DNA from: Gimesia benthica
GTDB taxonomy: Bacteria > Planctomycetota > Planctomycetia > Planctomycetales > Planctomycetaceae
Length of the DNA: 64,000 nt
Assembly (NCBI RefSeq): GCF_009720525.1
Contig: NZ_CP043930.1
Location: 4,868,501 to 4,932,500 of the forward strand
Direction of reading: 5' to 3'
A model generated the notes under the pieces. The model was not told where the DNA came from and did not search any database. It saw nothing but the letters and a program-made list of their open reading frames with translations. This document shows, piece by piece, positions 8,586 through 18,689 of this stretch (the first letter of the stretch is position 1; every line of letters begins with the position of its first letter). The position numbers and the translations under genes are program-made.

Positions 8586-9848
8586 GTGGCTTTACAATTA
8601 AGTGATTTTGCTCAGTCTCTTACCGTGGAAACCGCCTTCAGTGTTCTGGCAATTGCGAAACAACTCAAAGCGCAAGGCAAAGATGTTGTGGAACTGGAAG
8701 TGGGAGACAGCCCCTTTGACAGTACCGCTTCCGCGAAGGCTACCGGAATTGAAGCCATTCAAAATAACCAGTCGCACTATTGTGCCTCTCCGGGGATTCC
8801 CGAGTTCCGTCAGGCGGCTGCCGATTTCGTCTCCCGTGAGTTCCAGGTTGATGCCAAGCCGGAAAATATTGTTGTCGGACCTGGTGCCAAGGTCTTCGAG
8901 CAGTTCTTCTGTGAAGCTTTTCTGAACCCCGGGGACGGCGTACTCGTTTTCAGTCCCTACTTCCCGACCTATCTGCCAAACATTGAACGCCGCGGCGCGC
9001 GGATGGTGCTTTCCGACCTGAAGCAGGAGAATGAGTTCCGACCCGATCTGGCTGACATTGAGAAATTCATCAATGAAGACCCTGCTCCCAAAGCGATCTT
9101 CCTGAACTCACCTCACAATCCTACCGGCGGTGTGATTGAGGAATCTGATCTGAAAGCGATTGCCGACCTGATTCGTGGCAAGAACATTGCCGTCTTCAGC
9201 GATGAGCCTTACTGTCATATGGTCTGGCAGGGTAAGCATCATTCGATTCTGGCACAGCCCGGAATGATGGATCAGTGTGTGTCTGCTTACACGTTTTCGA
9301 AATCTTACAGCATGAGTGGCTGGCGGCTTGGGTTCTGCGTTGCCTCAGAAGAGGTGGCGACCTCCATCGGCAAAATGGTCAATACCACCCTCTCCTGTAC
9401 TCCTCCCATCGTGCAGCTGGCGGGGGCAGCAGCGCTGAATAAGGATTCGCAGGAACGCGATGAGGTCATGTTGAAGTTCCGAGAAAAAGTCGTACTTCTG
9501 ACCAATAAGCTGAATGAGATCGAACATTTTCATGCCCTCGATCCCCATGCCACATTTTACGTATTCGTAAACGTTGCTCCCGTCTGTAACGAACTGGGAA
9601 TCACCAGCCATGGTCTGGCTCTCTATCTGTTGCAGGGCGCCGATGATGATTTCGGTATCGCATGTCTGGGAGGCGAATGTTTCGGCGAAGCCGGTCATGG
9701 ATTCCTGCGGTTCAGCTGTGCGGAACCCAACGATCGTCTGGAACAGGCCATTGACTTTATTCCGGAAGCGCTCTCCCGCAAAGATCGAATCGCCAGCTAT
9801 CTGGAAGCACATCCGGAAGCACGACAGAAAGCCCCCTACAAGGTTTGA
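8586..9848 (+). CDS. PLP-dependent class I/II aminotransferase
   Basis: A 420-residue fold-type I aminotransferase. Visible motifs are SHYCASPGIPEFR (63-75), SPYFPTYLPN for cofactor stacking, NSPHNPTG (174-181), the PLP-contacting SDEPY (205-209), the Schiff-base lysine in FSKSYS (Lys239) and the carboxylate-binding Arg in GWRLGF (Arg247). It most resembles aspartate/aromatic aminotransferases; the amino-acid substrate cannot be settled by eye. The start is GTG at 8586 with AAGGGGA upstream. The stop overlaps a possible TTG start of the VanZ-like gene, suggesting the two are co-transcribed. Confidence 0.92.
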   Translation: MALQLSDFAQSLTVETAFSVLAIAKQLKAQGKDVVELEVGDSPFDSTASAKATGIEAIQNNQSHYCASPGIPEFRQAAADFVSREFQVDAKPENIVVGPGAKVFEQFFCEAFLNPGDGVLVFSPYFPTYLPNIERRGARMVLSDLKQENEFRPDLADIEKFINEDPAPKAIFLNSPHNPTGGVIEESDLKAIADLIRGKNIAVFSDEPYCHMVWQGKHHSILAQPGMMDQCVSAYTFSKSYSMSGWRLGFCVASEEVATSIGKMVNTTLSCTPPIVQLAGAAALNKDSQERDEVMLKFREKVVLLTNKLNEIEHFHALDPHATFYVFVNVAPVCNELGITSHGLALYLLQGADDDFGIACLGGECFGEAGHGFLRFSCAEPNDRLEQAIDFIPEALSRKDRIASYLEAHPEARQKAPYKV

Positions 9849-9916
9849 TTCCGGATGAGGATGATCTGTCTGCAGGGGATTCGGTAACAGTTGACACTCG
9901 ATTGGGCAGGGAAGTG

Positions 9917-10342
9917 ATGCATCGTTATCAACTTTTGATTCGTACGCTGCTGATTCTATACTTGATGGTGCTGTTTACCGCGACTCACGTCCCTTTGAAA
10001 AAAGGAACGATCCCTCAGGGAACCGATGTGCCCCTGCATTTTATCGCTTACGCAGGGCTGGCGTTTCTACTGACCTGGTGGCTGTCACTGCGCTGGGATC
10101 GACTGCCCCTGAAGCGTCTGCTGTTGATCGTAGTGGGCGTGAGCCTGTTTGGAATTGTTGATGAGCTGTTACAGGGTATCCCAGTATTAAAACGGGAACC
10201 GAGCGTCAAGGACTGGGTTGCCGATACGCTGGGAGCCGTGCTGGGAGTCGTACTATACCTGACGCTCTCAAAGCCACTGCAGGTACTGAAGCAAAAGTTA
10301 GCGGGACCGCAGGAGTCAGAGCAGACTGACTCCGCGGATTAA
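9917..10342 (+). CDS. VanZ-like family membrane protein
   Basis: I start at ATG 9917 because GGGAAG lies just before it; a TTG at 9845 that overlaps the previous stop would add 24 residues. The 141-residue product has about four membrane segments and the VanZ-like pattern: ATHVPL, a charged-turn-hydrophobic segment with PLHFIAYAGLAFL, DELLQ, and KDWVADTLGAVLG, in which the acidic Asp-Glu and Asp-x-x-Ala-Asp motifs are typical. VanZ in enterococci gives low-level teicoplanin resistance, but most VanZ-like proteins have no known role, and none is claimed here. Confidence 0.82.
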   Translation: MHRYQLLIRTLLILYLMVLFTATHVPLKKGTIPQGTDVPLHFIAYAGLAFLLTWWLSLRWDRLPLKRLLLIVVGVSLFGIVDELLQGIPVLKREPSVKDWVADTLGAVLGVVLYLTLSKPLQVLKQKLAGPQESEQTDSAD

Positions 10343-10354
10343 TGATACGTCTGC

Positions 10355-11914
10355 TTATTCCTTCTTGCTTGTAGAAGGGGTTCGCCAGTGTCGGCCTGAT
10401 TTGCTCAACAGGTTTGTTGCCCCTGAGGGGCCCCAGGTGCCTGCATAATAAGGTTCCGGTGTATGATCACCTTTCTCCCACTGGTCGAGTACGGGTGTGA
10501 CGAATTTCCAGGCAGCCTCCAGTTCGTCGCTACGGGTAAACAGCGTGGAGTCGCCGCGGAGTACGTCCATTAGCAGTCGCTCGTATGCTTCGGGCAGACT
10601 TTTGTGATAGGCGTCTTCAAAGGCGAAGTCCATGGTGACCGGCTGGATCTGATACTGCATCCCGGGCCGCTTTGTTGAAAACTTCATCGAGATCGACTCT
10701 TTGGGTTGAATACGGAAGATCAGTTCGTTCGGCTTGCGTTCCACCAGCGAACAGATATCGCCATCACATTCAACGGTTGTAAACAGGTTCATGGGCGGGT
10801 GTTTGAACTGGATCGCAATTTCACTGACCCGTTCCGGCAGCCGTTTGCCGGTGCGTAGATAGAAGGGAACCCCTTCCCAACGCCAGTTCTCAACCATGAC
10901 TTCCATCGCTACGAATGTTTCCCGACGGGAGTCGGCGGGAACACGTTCTTCTTCACGGTAACCGGGAACAGCCTGTCCGAATGACTGGCCAGCCGTGTAT
11001 TGACCGGCAATCGCCCAATCGGAGATCGGGCCTTTCGATCCGGGGGCCAGCGTTTTTAGCACTTTCAGTTTTTCATCGCGAATTTCTTCGCCGCTGAACA
11101 GAGCCGGCGGTTCCATGGCGATCAGGCAGAGCAGTTGCAGAACGTGATTCTGTAACACATCCCGCAGGGCTCCCGAGCGATCGTAATAGCCGCCTCGACC
11201 ATGCTCGATCCCCTGAGACTCCGCTACGGTGATCTGGACGTGGTCGACATGATTACGGTTCAGGAGAGGTTCGAAGATCGAGTTACTCAACCGGAAGAGC
11301 AGAATGTTCTGCACGGTCTCTTTACCCAGGTAATGGTCGATGCGGTAGATCTGATCTTCGCTGAGCAGTTCGCTTAACTGGGTACTCAACTCCTGGGCCG
11401 ATTCTAGATCGTGACCGAATGGTTTTTCAATGACGACCCGCAACCACTCTTCGCTCGTATTTTTGGGAACCATCCCTGCGCGGGAGAGTGCCTGCACAGA
11501 CGGGTGAAACAGTGAGGGAGCCGTGGCCAGGTAGGCAACCCGCTTCGAAATCGTGTCGCCTAAAGTTTCCCGTTCGACCGCTTCGATCGTGTCCTTGAGG
11601 TGGACGTGATCGCTCTCGTCTGTGATATCGACTTCCCGGTAGTAGAGCCGTTTCGAAAACTGTTCCCATTTTTCATCGGTGACTGTCCCGGTGCGGGTGA
11701 ACTGTGAGACGGTGTCGCGCTGCTCGTTGCGAAACTCTTCATCCGTCTTGGAGCGACGTGCCAGACCAATGATCGGCAGATTTTCACAGAGGTAACCTTC
11801 ACTCCACAGATCATAGAGTGATGGAATTAACTTACGGGCGGTCAAATCGCCCGAGGCTCCGAAGATAAGAATGGTTGCGGTGGTCAGATCGTTCGAAGAG
11901 TTTGAATTGGCCAT
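10355..11914 (-). CDS. zwf: Glucose-6-phosphate 1-dehydrogenase
   Basis: A 519-residue protein with the NADP-binding motif GASGDLT (19-25), EKPFG (163-167) and the catalytic signature RIDHYLGKE (191-199), where the His and Lys bind and activate glucose 6-phosphate. It catalyses the first step of the oxidative pentose phosphate pathway, producing 6-phosphogluconolactone and NADPH in the cytoplasm. Length is normal for the family. No 6-phosphogluconolactonase or gnd gene is adjacent. The next gene upstream in the same direction is ispG, 68 bp away, so co-transcription is possible. Its 3' end converges on the VanZ-like gene. Confidence 0.97.
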   Translation of the reverse strand: MANSNSSNDLTTATILIFGASGDLTARKLIPSLYDLWSEGYLCENLPIIGLARRSKTDEEFRNEQRDTVSQFTRTGTVTDEKWEQFSKRLYYREVDITDESDHVHLKDTIEAVERETLGDTISKRVAYLATAPSLFHPSVQALSRAGMVPKNTSEEWLRVVIEKPFGHDLESAQELSTQLSELLSEDQIYRIDHYLGKETVQNILLFRLSNSIFEPLLNRNHVDHVQITVAESQGIEHGRGGYYDRSGALRDVLQNHVLQLLCLIAMEPPALFSGEEIRDEKLKVLKTLAPGSKGPISDWAIAGQYTAGQSFGQAVPGYREEERVPADSRRETFVAMEVMVENWRWEGVPFYLRTGKRLPERVSEIAIQFKHPPMNLFTTVECDGDICSLVERKPNELIFRIQPKESISMKFSTKRPGMQYQIQPVTMDFAFEDAYHKSLPEAYERLLMDVLRGDSTLFTRSDELEAAWKFVTPVLDQWEKGDHTPEPYYAGTWGPSGATNLLSKSGRHWRTPSTSKKE

Positions 11915-11982
11915 GATGGACGTTCATGCCTTCCGGGAAGAAAGATTGGAAAAATGAGCAATATGTGTCGCGCGCGTAGAGT

Positions 11983-13128
11983 TTAAATCTGGGCCGTCTG
12001 TTCTTCAATCAGGGCATCCAGTTCGCTTTTAAGTCGCGGCAGAATCTCATCATAGGAGTAGCGTCCCAGAGATTCACTCCCTTTTTTGAGATTCACATAA
12101 TTCGGCCCGCACCAGAGTCCCAGGTCGGCATCATCGGTTTCGCCCGGTCCATTTACGCGACAACCCATCACGGCAATCGTCAGCTTGTGGTCTTTGGCGT
12201 ACTCGGTCATCTTCTTGACGTCAGCCGCCAGGTCGACGAAAACTTCATTCTCTACCCGGGAGCAACTGGGGCAACTGATGATGTTCAGCCCCTTCAGATC
12301 AAAGTCGACTACCGTTCGTACCCGGCCTTCCGCGATGTCTTTCAGAATCGCGCGGCCGGCTTCGATTTCTTCCCCCTTGCGGTCGTTGGGGACAGTTAGC
12401 GAAACGCGAATCGTGTCGCCGATCCCTTTGCTGATCAACTGCTCGAAGGCCATGCGGGTCTTGATGATCCCGTCGGGAGGCATGCCGGCTTCGGTGACGC
12501 CCAGGTGCAGCGGGATATCAGGGCGCTGTGCAGCAAAACGGGTGTTAACTTCAACGACTTTCGCGGGATCCGAATCTTTCAGAGAGACACAGAAGCGAGT
12601 GAAGTCAATCGATTCCAGAAACGTACAGTGATCCAGTGCGCTTTCCAGCATAGGCGAGATCGAGTCTGCAGGATCGTATTTTTCCAGCTTGGCAGGGTCG
12701 ACCGAGCCACAGTTGACTCCGACGCGGAGTGCACAATCATTGTCGCGGGCGATTTCGGCAATGAAGCGGACTTTATCCTGCCAGGGTTTTTCCGGTTCGT
12801 GGTGATACAGGTGCCCCGGATTGTAGCGGAGTTTATTCACGTATGGGGCTATGACTTCCGCCAGACGATAGTTCTCCTGCAGGTCCACGCTGATGGGAAC
12901 CGTTGTCTGCTTGCGAATTTCGATCAGGGCGGCTGCTTCGCGACGATTATCGACGGCCACACGCACGATGTCCGCCCCTGCCTCTTCCAGGGAGTGAATC
13001 TGGGCAACAGTGGCATCGATGTTGCTGGTCTTGGTCGCTGTCATACTCTGGACGGCGATCGGATTCGCGTTGCCGATGACAGCTGAGCCAATTTTCACTT
13101 CTCTGGTCGGGTTGCGTGGTAACTGCAA
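11983..13128 (-). CDS. ispG: 4-hydroxy-3-methylbut-2-enyl diphosphate synthase (IspG/GcpE)
   Basis: A 381-residue protein of bacterial single-domain IspG length. The 4Fe-4S ligands are visible: CPSC in the segment [13 protein letters not shown], the Cys of [10 protein letters not shown] and the neighbouring Glu. The N-terminal TIM barrel shows PIAVQSMT and DIVRVAVDN. It converts MEcPP to HMBPP in the non-mevalonate isoprenoid pathway, using ferredoxin or flavodoxin electrons. Transcribed leftward just upstream of zwf and divergent from a TPR lipoprotein gene. Confidence 0.97.
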   Translation of the reverse strand: MQLPRNPTREVKIGSAVIGNANPIAVQSMTATKTSNIDATVAQIHSLEEAGADIVRVAVDNRREAAALIEIRKQTTVPISVDLQENYRLAEVIAPYVNKLRYNPGHLYHHEPEKPWQDKVRFIAEIARDNDCALRVGVNCGSVDPAKLEKYDPADSISPMLESALDHCTFLESIDFTRFCVSLKDSDPAKVVEVNTRFAAQRPDIPLHLGVTEAGMPPDGIIKTRMAFEQLISKGIGDTIRVSLTVPNDRKGEEIEAGRAILKDIAEGRVRTVVDFDLKGLNIISCPSCSRVENEVFVDLAADVKKMTEYAKDHKLTIAVMGCRVNGPGETDDADLGLWCGPNYVNLKKGSESLGRYSYDEILPRLKSELDALIEEQTAQI

Positions 13129-13335
13129 GTGACAGGTTCCTTTAAGGTTAAATCAAAGTTCAAGACAGGATTGTAGTCCCCGGATTGTAAAAGATCGGGG
13201 GCACGACGTCCATTCATGAAAATGGCGGAAAATCAATTGGGATTGACAGATTTTCGATGTCGATTTACAAGCCTTCGCAGGATTAATTGCATTTTATGCA
13301 ACAGGTATGGATACACAAAGTAGGTGATAGCAAAA

Positions 13336-14799
13336 ATGAAGCGTCAGATTGCAGGGATGCTGGTCGGTTTCTATCTGGTAAGTGGATGTGGTGCTGAGTC
13401 GCAACCAGCTGCACAGCAAGCAGTTAAAGCAGATAAAGCACAATCCGTGGAGCAAAAGCAGACTGCGCAGCAGGACACCGCCGCCGTGAAACCGGAGCCC
13501 AGTGCGAAGCCAGCTGCGACACCATCTACCTCTGAACCTGCGGCACAGCAGGCGTCTGTCGATCAGGCCGCTCAGAAGAAAGCGGAAGAGCTGTTCCTGC
13601 AGGCACGTGCCTTGATTAAACAGGGCAAGCTGCCTGACGCGACGCGGGTACTCAACTCGGCCATTACGCTGAATCCCCAGGTCGCCAAATACTATTTCCA
13701 CCGAGGCAGCGCCTGGGCAGACCTGAAGCAGGACGCCAACGCCATCGTGGACTTGACCAAAGCCATCGACATGCAGCCTGGCGTTGCCCAGTATTATTAC
13801 ACACGGGCACTGTTTTTCATGACCCGGGGTGGCGGCCAACTCGCGTTGAACGATTTCACCAAAGCGATCGAACTCAAACCCGACAGTCACCATGCATACA
13901 ATAACCGTGGCCTGCTCTTCGCGACGTCTGGCAAGCTCAAGGAAGCCCGTGCTGATTTTGAGCAGGTGCTCAAGATCAAACCGGACAGCCTGGACGCCAT
14001 GAACAACCTGGGTTTCACACTGATGAATCTGGGTGAGGGTGATGAGGCGATTAAGATCTTAAACAAAGTCATTCAGGAAAACCCGAAGTATCTGAACGCT
14101 TATGATAACCGGGGACTGGCCTGGCAGAAGCAGGAAAAATTCGACAAGGCGATTGCCGATTTCACAAAGGCAATTGAACTCAGTCCACAGAATCAGAAGT
14201 TCTATCGTCAACGGATGACGGCTTATGAGTCAGCGGGTGACAAGAAAAAAGCAGACGCGGACAAACAGAAACTGGTCTGGTTACAGCAACTGGCTGCCAT
14301 CAATGAGCAGCTGGTTAAGGATCCGGAAAATACCGAGTTGCTGCTGGAACGGGCACAGTTCTTTCTCGCTTCAGAAGAACGCGAATCTGCCATGCAGGAT
14401 TACGCGAAGATCGTCGAACTGACCCAGGATACCGGCCGCGGTTACCTGATTCGGGGCGCACTCTATCTTGAAGAGAAAGAGCTGGATCGTTGTATTCAGG
14501 AATGTTCGCGTTCCATCAAAATCCAGCCGAATCCCGAGGCTTATTCAGTCCGCGGCGATGCTTTCATGCAACGGGGCGATCTCGATCATGCCTTGCGCGA
14601 TTTTGAACGTGCCCGCCGGATTGACGAAGTCGTCGCCCAGGCATATCTGAAACGCTCTGAAAATTACAAGAAGCAGGGCAAGCATAAACTGGCGGCTGAA
14701 GACTTCGAACGTGCGGTTGCCATCGATCCTTCCCTGGGACCGGAAAAGCTGAATAAAGAGAAAACGGCTGCAAAACCCGTGATCCGTCCCATCGATTAA
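13336..14799 (+). CDS. TPR-repeat lipoprotein
   Basis: I place the start at ATG 13336, which has AGGTGA 8 nt upstream; a GTG four codons earlier is less likely. The leader (MKRQIAGMLVGFYLV) ends in a lipobox SGC, so it is likely lipid-anchored. A Gln/Ala/Lys-rich linker runs to about residue 85. Tandem tetratricopeptide repeats fill the rest, with units such as YYFHRGSAWADLKQDANAI, AYNNRGLLF and AYDNRGLAWQKQEKFDKAI. TPR proteins are scaffolds for protein-protein contacts; partners are not predictable from sequence. It is followed by a short PQQ-propeller-like gene 79 bp away. Confidence 0.88.
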   Translation: MKRQIAGMLVGFYLVSGCGAESQPAAQQAVKADKAQSVEQKQTAQQDTAAVKPEPSAKPAATPSTSEPAAQQASVDQAAQKKAEELFLQARALIKQGKLPDATRVLNSAITLNPQVAKYYFHRGSAWADLKQDANAIVDLTKAIDMQPGVAQYYYTRALFFMTRGGGQLALNDFTKAIELKPDSHHAYNNRGLLFATSGKLKEARADFEQVLKIKPDSLDAMNNLGFTLMNLGEGDEAIKILNKVIQENPKYLNAYDNRGLAWQKQEKFDKAIADFTKAIELSPQNQKFYRQRMTAYESAGDKKKADADKQKLVWLQQLAAINEQLVKDPENTELLLERAQFFLASEERESAMQDYAKIVELTQDTGRGYLIRGALYLEEKELDRCIQECSRSIKIQPNPEAYSVRGDAFMQRGDLDHALRDFERARRIDEVVAQAYLKRSENYKKQGKHKLAAEDFERAVAIDPSLGPEKLNKEKTAAKPVIRPID

Positions 14800-14878
14800 T
14801 CCGTTCTCAGAGTGGCTTCGACAACGGCAAAAGATCGGGAGCCAGACCTGTTTCACAACTCAATCAGGAACTGTTCCC

Positions 14879-15274
14879 ATGAGTGGCGGATTTCTGGATG
14901 ACAATGCGTTCTCCGATCAGAGACCACGTAGAACCGACTCTTACGAGATCAACGATCTGCTCTTCCTCGGATTCAACTCGCGTGTTATGGCATTAGACCG
15001 AGACACCGGTGCTCTGATCTGGAGCTGGAAAGCGCCTAAAGGACGCTCCGGCTATGTTGCGGTCATGGTGGATGAAGAACAGCTATTTGTCTCCATTGAT
15101 GGATACACTTACTGTCTCGATCCCTTCAGTGGGAATCAGCTCTGGTTCAATGGCCTCAAAGGCTTCGGTTATGGTATCCCCACCCTGGCGACTGCTGGTA
15201 ACCATACCAACTCGGCCGGGGCAGCCGAAATGCGGGCCCGCGAACAGCGCAGGCGGAACAATAACGCACAATAA
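14879..15274 (+). CDS. Short PQQ-like beta-propeller repeat protein
   Basis: A 131-residue protein with no signal peptide. The motifs VMALDRDTGALIWSWKAP and YCLDPFSGNQLWF match PQQ/outer-membrane-assembly-type propeller blades (x-LD-x-x-(S/T)G-x-x-x-W). Only two or three blades are present, fewer than a complete propeller needs, so it may oligomerise or be a small relic. The C-terminus is Ala/Arg/Asn rich. No PQQ-binding residues can be assigned. It follows the TPR lipoprotein in the same direction. Confidence 0.7.
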   Translation: MSGGFLDDNAFSDQRPRRTDSYEINDLLFLGFNSRVMALDRDTGALIWSWKAPKGRSGYVAVMVDEEQLFVSIDGYTYCLDPFSGNQLWFNGLKGFGYGIPTLATAGNHTNSAGAAEMRAREQRRRNNNAQ

Positions 15275-15305
15275 ATCAGTTTGTGACTGCTAAGACTGTG
15301 ACTGC

Positions 15306-16367
15306 TTAAGACAGCAGCTCGGCGTTGGTCAGATGCCAGTGTTCCTGGTCAAGGATCGTATCCATCTGTAAATCAGAGAACTGAGGGTTCTGATATACGA
15401 AGACCTGAGTCGCCGACTTGCGTTGGAAAAAACCGAAACGGGATAACAGCTTCCCGATTTCCTGTCGACCGAAATAATTCATGACGATCGTATCCATCCC
15501 AATCTGTCGGCACTGCTGAATAAAAGCAGCCAGCATTGTCTTGAGAGCCGATTCATCTTTGTAGAAGAAGTCCTGAATCCCGGCAGCGTGGTCTCCGTTT
15601 CTGCCTGTCTCGCCGATCACATACACGATGTATCCCAGCAGTTCCTGATCTCTGTTTTCCAGCGTCATAATCTGGAATCGGGAAGTCGGCTCCTGGCAGA
15701 ATCGCCATTCCAGAAATTCACGCGTCCGTTCTACTGTGATCAAACCCTGTGAATGCCGAGTGAACAGATCATGAAACCGTTCATCAAAGGGGGCTTCAAA
15801 ATTGGTGTTGAGACGTGGTGACAGGAACGTTCGAGACTCCAGTGAATAGAGACGCAGCCCCAGATCAACAAAGGTGGCTGCTCCTTTTCTCACTAGCGGG
15901 TTTGAGATTTTATTTTTGAACTTATACTCGCTTCGCAGCGGCATTACCCAGTGCTGGAAGGTACCGACTTTTTTGTAGCGACAGCGCTGGAAAACGGCAG
16001 CGGCGGTTTCCGTCATACCGTACACGAACTTGAAGTCGGTTTCAGGAAGATGTGAAACCAATGCTCGTTGCAACTTGATGGCAGCCTGAGCAGAGCGATG
16101 TTCGGGATCAATGTTAATCGCCTCGGCCTGACCTACAGACAGTGGCGCTCCCTGATAATTCATGCGTCGACTGAGCAGCCCCGTTGAGCCGATCAGCTTC
16201 CCGGCTGCTTCTTCCCGGGCGAGCCAGCAGTAGTTTTGCCCGAAGGGATTCTGTCGATGCGACCAGTCGAACCACTGGGAATCATTTTTATCAAAATTCC
16301 GATTAATCAGGGAAATCAGTTCTTCCTGATCGTCACTCGGTTGTGCCTGAGTGATTGAATAGCCCAT
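15306..16367 (-). CDS. GNAT-fold N-acetyltransferase-like protein
   Basis: A 353-residue protein. The N-terminal half looks like a GNAT domain: ITQAQPSDDQEELISLIN, YCWLAREEAAGKLIGSTGLL, and an acetyl-CoA loop-like region around VGQAEAINIDPEHRSAQA. The C-terminal half has a second possible GNAT-like unit (LLGYIVYVIGE, then FIQQCRQIGMDTIVMNYFG). Tandem arrangements like this occur in amino-acid or polysaccharide acyltransferases. The substrate cannot be inferred. It converges on the PQQ-like gene with a 31-bp gap, and its ATG follows a 140-bp gap after the Nudix gene. Confidence 0.72.
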   Translation of the reverse strand: MGYSITQAQPSDDQEELISLINRNFDKNDSQWFDWSHRQNPFGQNYCWLAREEAAGKLIGSTGLLSRRMNYQGAPLSVGQAEAINIDPEHRSAQAAIKLQRALVSHLPETDFKFVYGMTETAAAVFQRCRYKKVGTFQHWVMPLRSEYKFKNKISNPLVRKGAATFVDLGLRLYSLESRTFLSPRLNTNFEAPFDERFHDLFTRHSQGLITVERTREFLEWRFCQEPTSRFQIMTLENRDQELLGYIVYVIGETGRNGDHAAGIQDFFYKDESALKTMLAAFIQQCRQIGMDTIVMNYFGRQEIGKLLSRFGFFQRKSATQVFVYQNPQFSDLQMDTILDQEHWHLTNAELLS

Positions 16368-16507
16368 TCTATTCCAGCCCGCTTCAGTTAGGAAATAATA
16401 CCATTGAGGTGTTTATAAACGACTCTGAAGTTTAGGCCATGGAACGGCCTTGTCAAATCGGATCTAACGGGTGGAATTCCACTAGCGAGGCGTAAATTCA
16501 GTAGTTG

Positions 16508-16933
16508 TCAGCTGCGAACGTAGGCGTTGATCAGCAGATCAATCAGGGGCGCATTTGCGGCGGGAAAATTTAAGGTGGGCAGTTCCTCAGCCGGGATCCA
16601 AAGGAACCCTTTCAGATCTTCTGTGAGCAGATGTGCGGGCGCAGCTGGTTCCGGGTGACATAACCAGAAATGCAACAGCACGTCTGCATGATCGTATGCG
16701 TGTTCGACGTAGAGCAGCTCTTCCGCGGGGCGAACAGAAAGCCCCGTCTCTTCAAGACACTCTCGGGCGGCGCAGGCATCCGGGGCTTCCCCGGGTTCAC
16801 ATTTCCCCCCTGGAAACTCATGATGCCCTGCGAGAGTTGTCGAGTGATCACGTACACCGATCAGGAACTGCCGCTGGTGTTCCACAACGGCAATTCCGAT
16901 CCGGTTCGTTTTGCGCTCATTCATAACAGACAT
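16508..16933 (-). CDS. Nudix hydrolase (MutT-like)
   Basis: A 141-residue protein carrying a complete Nudix box within GGKCEPGEAPDACAARECLE and the following ETGL, that is G-x5-E-x7-REx2EExG; the glutamates bind the divalent metal. The arrangement EFPGGKCEPGE and the C-terminal FLWIPAEELPTLNFPAAN resemble MutT/8-oxo-dGTP pyrophosphatases, but substrate choice within the family is not readable by eye. Its stop-proximal side faces the GNAT gene. The upstream gene encoding a PIN/TRAM protein ends 15 bp before its start, so the two are probably co-transcribed. Confidence 0.92.
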   Translation of the reverse strand: MSVMNERKTNRIGIAVVEHQRQFLIGVRDHSTTLAGHHEFPGGKCEPGEAPDACAARECLEETGLSVRPAEELLYVEHAYDHADVLLHFWLCHPEPAAPAHLLTEDLKGFLWIPAEELPTLNFPAANAPLIDLLINAYVRS

Positions 16934-16948
16934 CCGCTGTGAATGGGG

Positions 16949-17962
16949 TTAGCGGCTTTCGGTGACGCGGCCAAAGATCATGCGGCCGGCACTGCTCTGC
17001 AGCACACTGGTTACTACGGCATCCACGTCGCGTCCAACCAGGTGATTGGCCTGTTCGCAGACCACCATCGTTCCGTCGTCCAGGTAACCGACACCCTGGC
17101 CCTGGGATTCACCTTCTTTGATGATCTTCAACTGGATGTGTTCTCCAGGCAGATAACGTGGTTTCAGCGAATTGGCGACATCGTTCAGGTTGATGACATC
17201 GACCCCCTGCACGCTGGCAACCTTATTGAGGTTGAAGTCGTTAGTCACAACTCTTCCCCCCAGTTTTTTCGCTGCCACCACCAGTCGCTGATCGACGGTG
17301 AGTCCCTTTTCTTTTTCTGTCTCTTTGGCATCGTACATCGAGATGTCGACGTTTGGGTTATTCTGCAATGCGGAAAGAATATCCAGGCCACGACGGCCCC
17401 GGACACGCCGGACCTTGTCACTGCTATCAGCAATATCCTGGACCTCTTTCAGGATGAAGTCAGGAACCACCATTTCCGAGTCCAGGATCTTGGTTTCCAC
17501 AACGTCGGCAATACGACCATCAATCAGGGCGCTACTGTCCAGCACCAGGGGACGGCCCCCCTTCAGTTCCCGTGAGAACTCAACATAAGGCACGATGAAA
17601 CGGAAATCGTCCTTGGTCTGTAAGAGAAACGATATACACAGGTAGGGGAGCGTCAGCGTCGAGATCATCACCACACCTTCCCCCCAGGGCGTTTTAGAAA
17701 TTACCGGGCTTAGAGCCTGGATCAGCAGATAGCTGAGCAGAACACCGACCAGCAGGCCGAAATAAATGGCAGACATCACCTCGATTCGCTTCTGGCTGAT
17801 GAGCAGGTCCAGGCAGGTGACGCCCTGGGTCAACATCATGAGCAGGACAAACGCGATCAGGGGATACTGATCCACGGGGCTGGGCGGGTTAGAGCTGACG
17901 TACGTCGCGATGGCTCCCGCACAGACAAAGGCATAGAGCACTCGAATACTGATTAACAACAT
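16949..17962 (-). CDS. Integral membrane PIN/TRAM domain protein (YacL-like)
   Basis: A 337-residue protein. Residues 1-120 contain four membrane segments. The PIN domain follows, beginning [15 protein letters not shown] (first catalytic Asp), with [18 protein letters not shown] and a later [10 protein letters not shown] acidic site. The C-terminal 60 residues ([20 protein letters not shown] onward) form a TRAM RNA-binding domain. PIN domains are metal-dependent ribonucleases; YacL-type proteins are membrane-tethered and poorly characterised. The length and domain order are normal for the family. It lies immediately upstream of the Nudix gene, pointing left. Confidence 0.9.
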   Translation of the reverse strand: MLLISIRVLYAFVCAGAIATYVSSNPPSPVDQYPLIAFVLLMMLTQGVTCLDLLISQKRIEVMSAIYFGLLVGVLLSYLLIQALSPVISKTPWGEGVVMISTLTLPYLCISFLLQTKDDFRFIVPYVEFSRELKGGRPLVLDSSALIDGRIADVVETKILDSEMVVPDFILKEVQDIADSSDKVRRVRGRRGLDILSALQNNPNVDISMYDAKETEKEKGLTVDQRLVVAAKKLGGRVVTNDFNLNKVASVQGVDVINLNDVANSLKPRYLPGEHIQLKIIKEGESQGQGVGYLDDGTMVVCEQANHLVGRDVDAVVTSVLQSSAGRMIFGRVTESR

Positions 17963-18634
17963 TGGTATTAGGTCACTTCAGGTATAAGGCAAACTTCTAG
18001 TTAGTTGTTCCCTATGACTCCTGAACGCTGACACGCATCGCATACTTCCACATCCGGGGACTGTTCGACAGCCTGGGATGTAGATCCAGAAACATTCCTG
18101 AACTCTGAAACGGGTGTAAGACATCCAGAGAGTTTGGGAATGATTTTGAGTCGGTGATCAGAGTGGTTGAATCAATACAGATGATTAATCAACTCGTCTG
18201 AAGGACGCATCCGGTGGGAAGGATCTCGTAAAAGATCCCTGTCCTGAGGGGTGCAATCTGTTCGTGAATGAGCCGGTTGGTGCTGGTTCATTTTCAATGC
18301 AGGACCTCGTCACTTCCTTCATTAAATCTGTGGAAACCAAAATAAGTTCTTCAACAGGCATCCCGGTAACAGATACCGAGGCAACAAAATCATTGTGTGA
18401 TCTCCCAAACACACAACATGCTGCAGCTTGTTTCCGGCTGGTTAGCCGGCATAGAGCAAGCTGTTATTATAAACCTTACGCCCGTATTACGGGTTAAGGA
18501 TGATCGTACACTATAGCCAAACCCCAGGTCACCTGCCACTGAAAAAGATTCGGTTAGAACCGTTTCCCGGATGAATTTCAGGTATCACTTTAGTTGGACA
18601 TTGGTGTCATTAAAAAAGAGAGTCCCCACCAATG
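17963..18634. other. Long gap without a convincing gene
   Basis: About 670 bp between the PIN/TRAM gene start and the end of the TolQ/TolR operon. Open frames at 18185-18412 (minus) and 18264-18497 (plus) overlap each other, lack ribosome sites and show no domain. The right end holds the terminator at 18635-18672. The left part should contain the promoter of the PIN/TRAM-Nudix pair. Confidence 0.45.
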
Positions 18635-18672
18635 AAAAAATGCTCACAGATTTGGATATCTGTAAGCATTTT
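18635..18672 (-). terminator. Intrinsic terminator of the TPR-TolQ-TolR operon
   Basis: On the minus strand AAAATGCT.ACAGAT pairs with ATCTGT.AGCATTTT and ends in a run of six T. It begins 18 bp after the last stop codon of the operon. The dyad is almost symmetrical and could also work on the other strand. Confidence 0.82.
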
Positions 18673-18689
18673 AGCGAATAATTCTCTGC

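Noticed and set aside
18185..18497. Two overlapping small frames in the gap left of the ExbD genes
   Set aside because: They lie on opposite strands over the same bases, have no ribosome sites and no recognisable motif.
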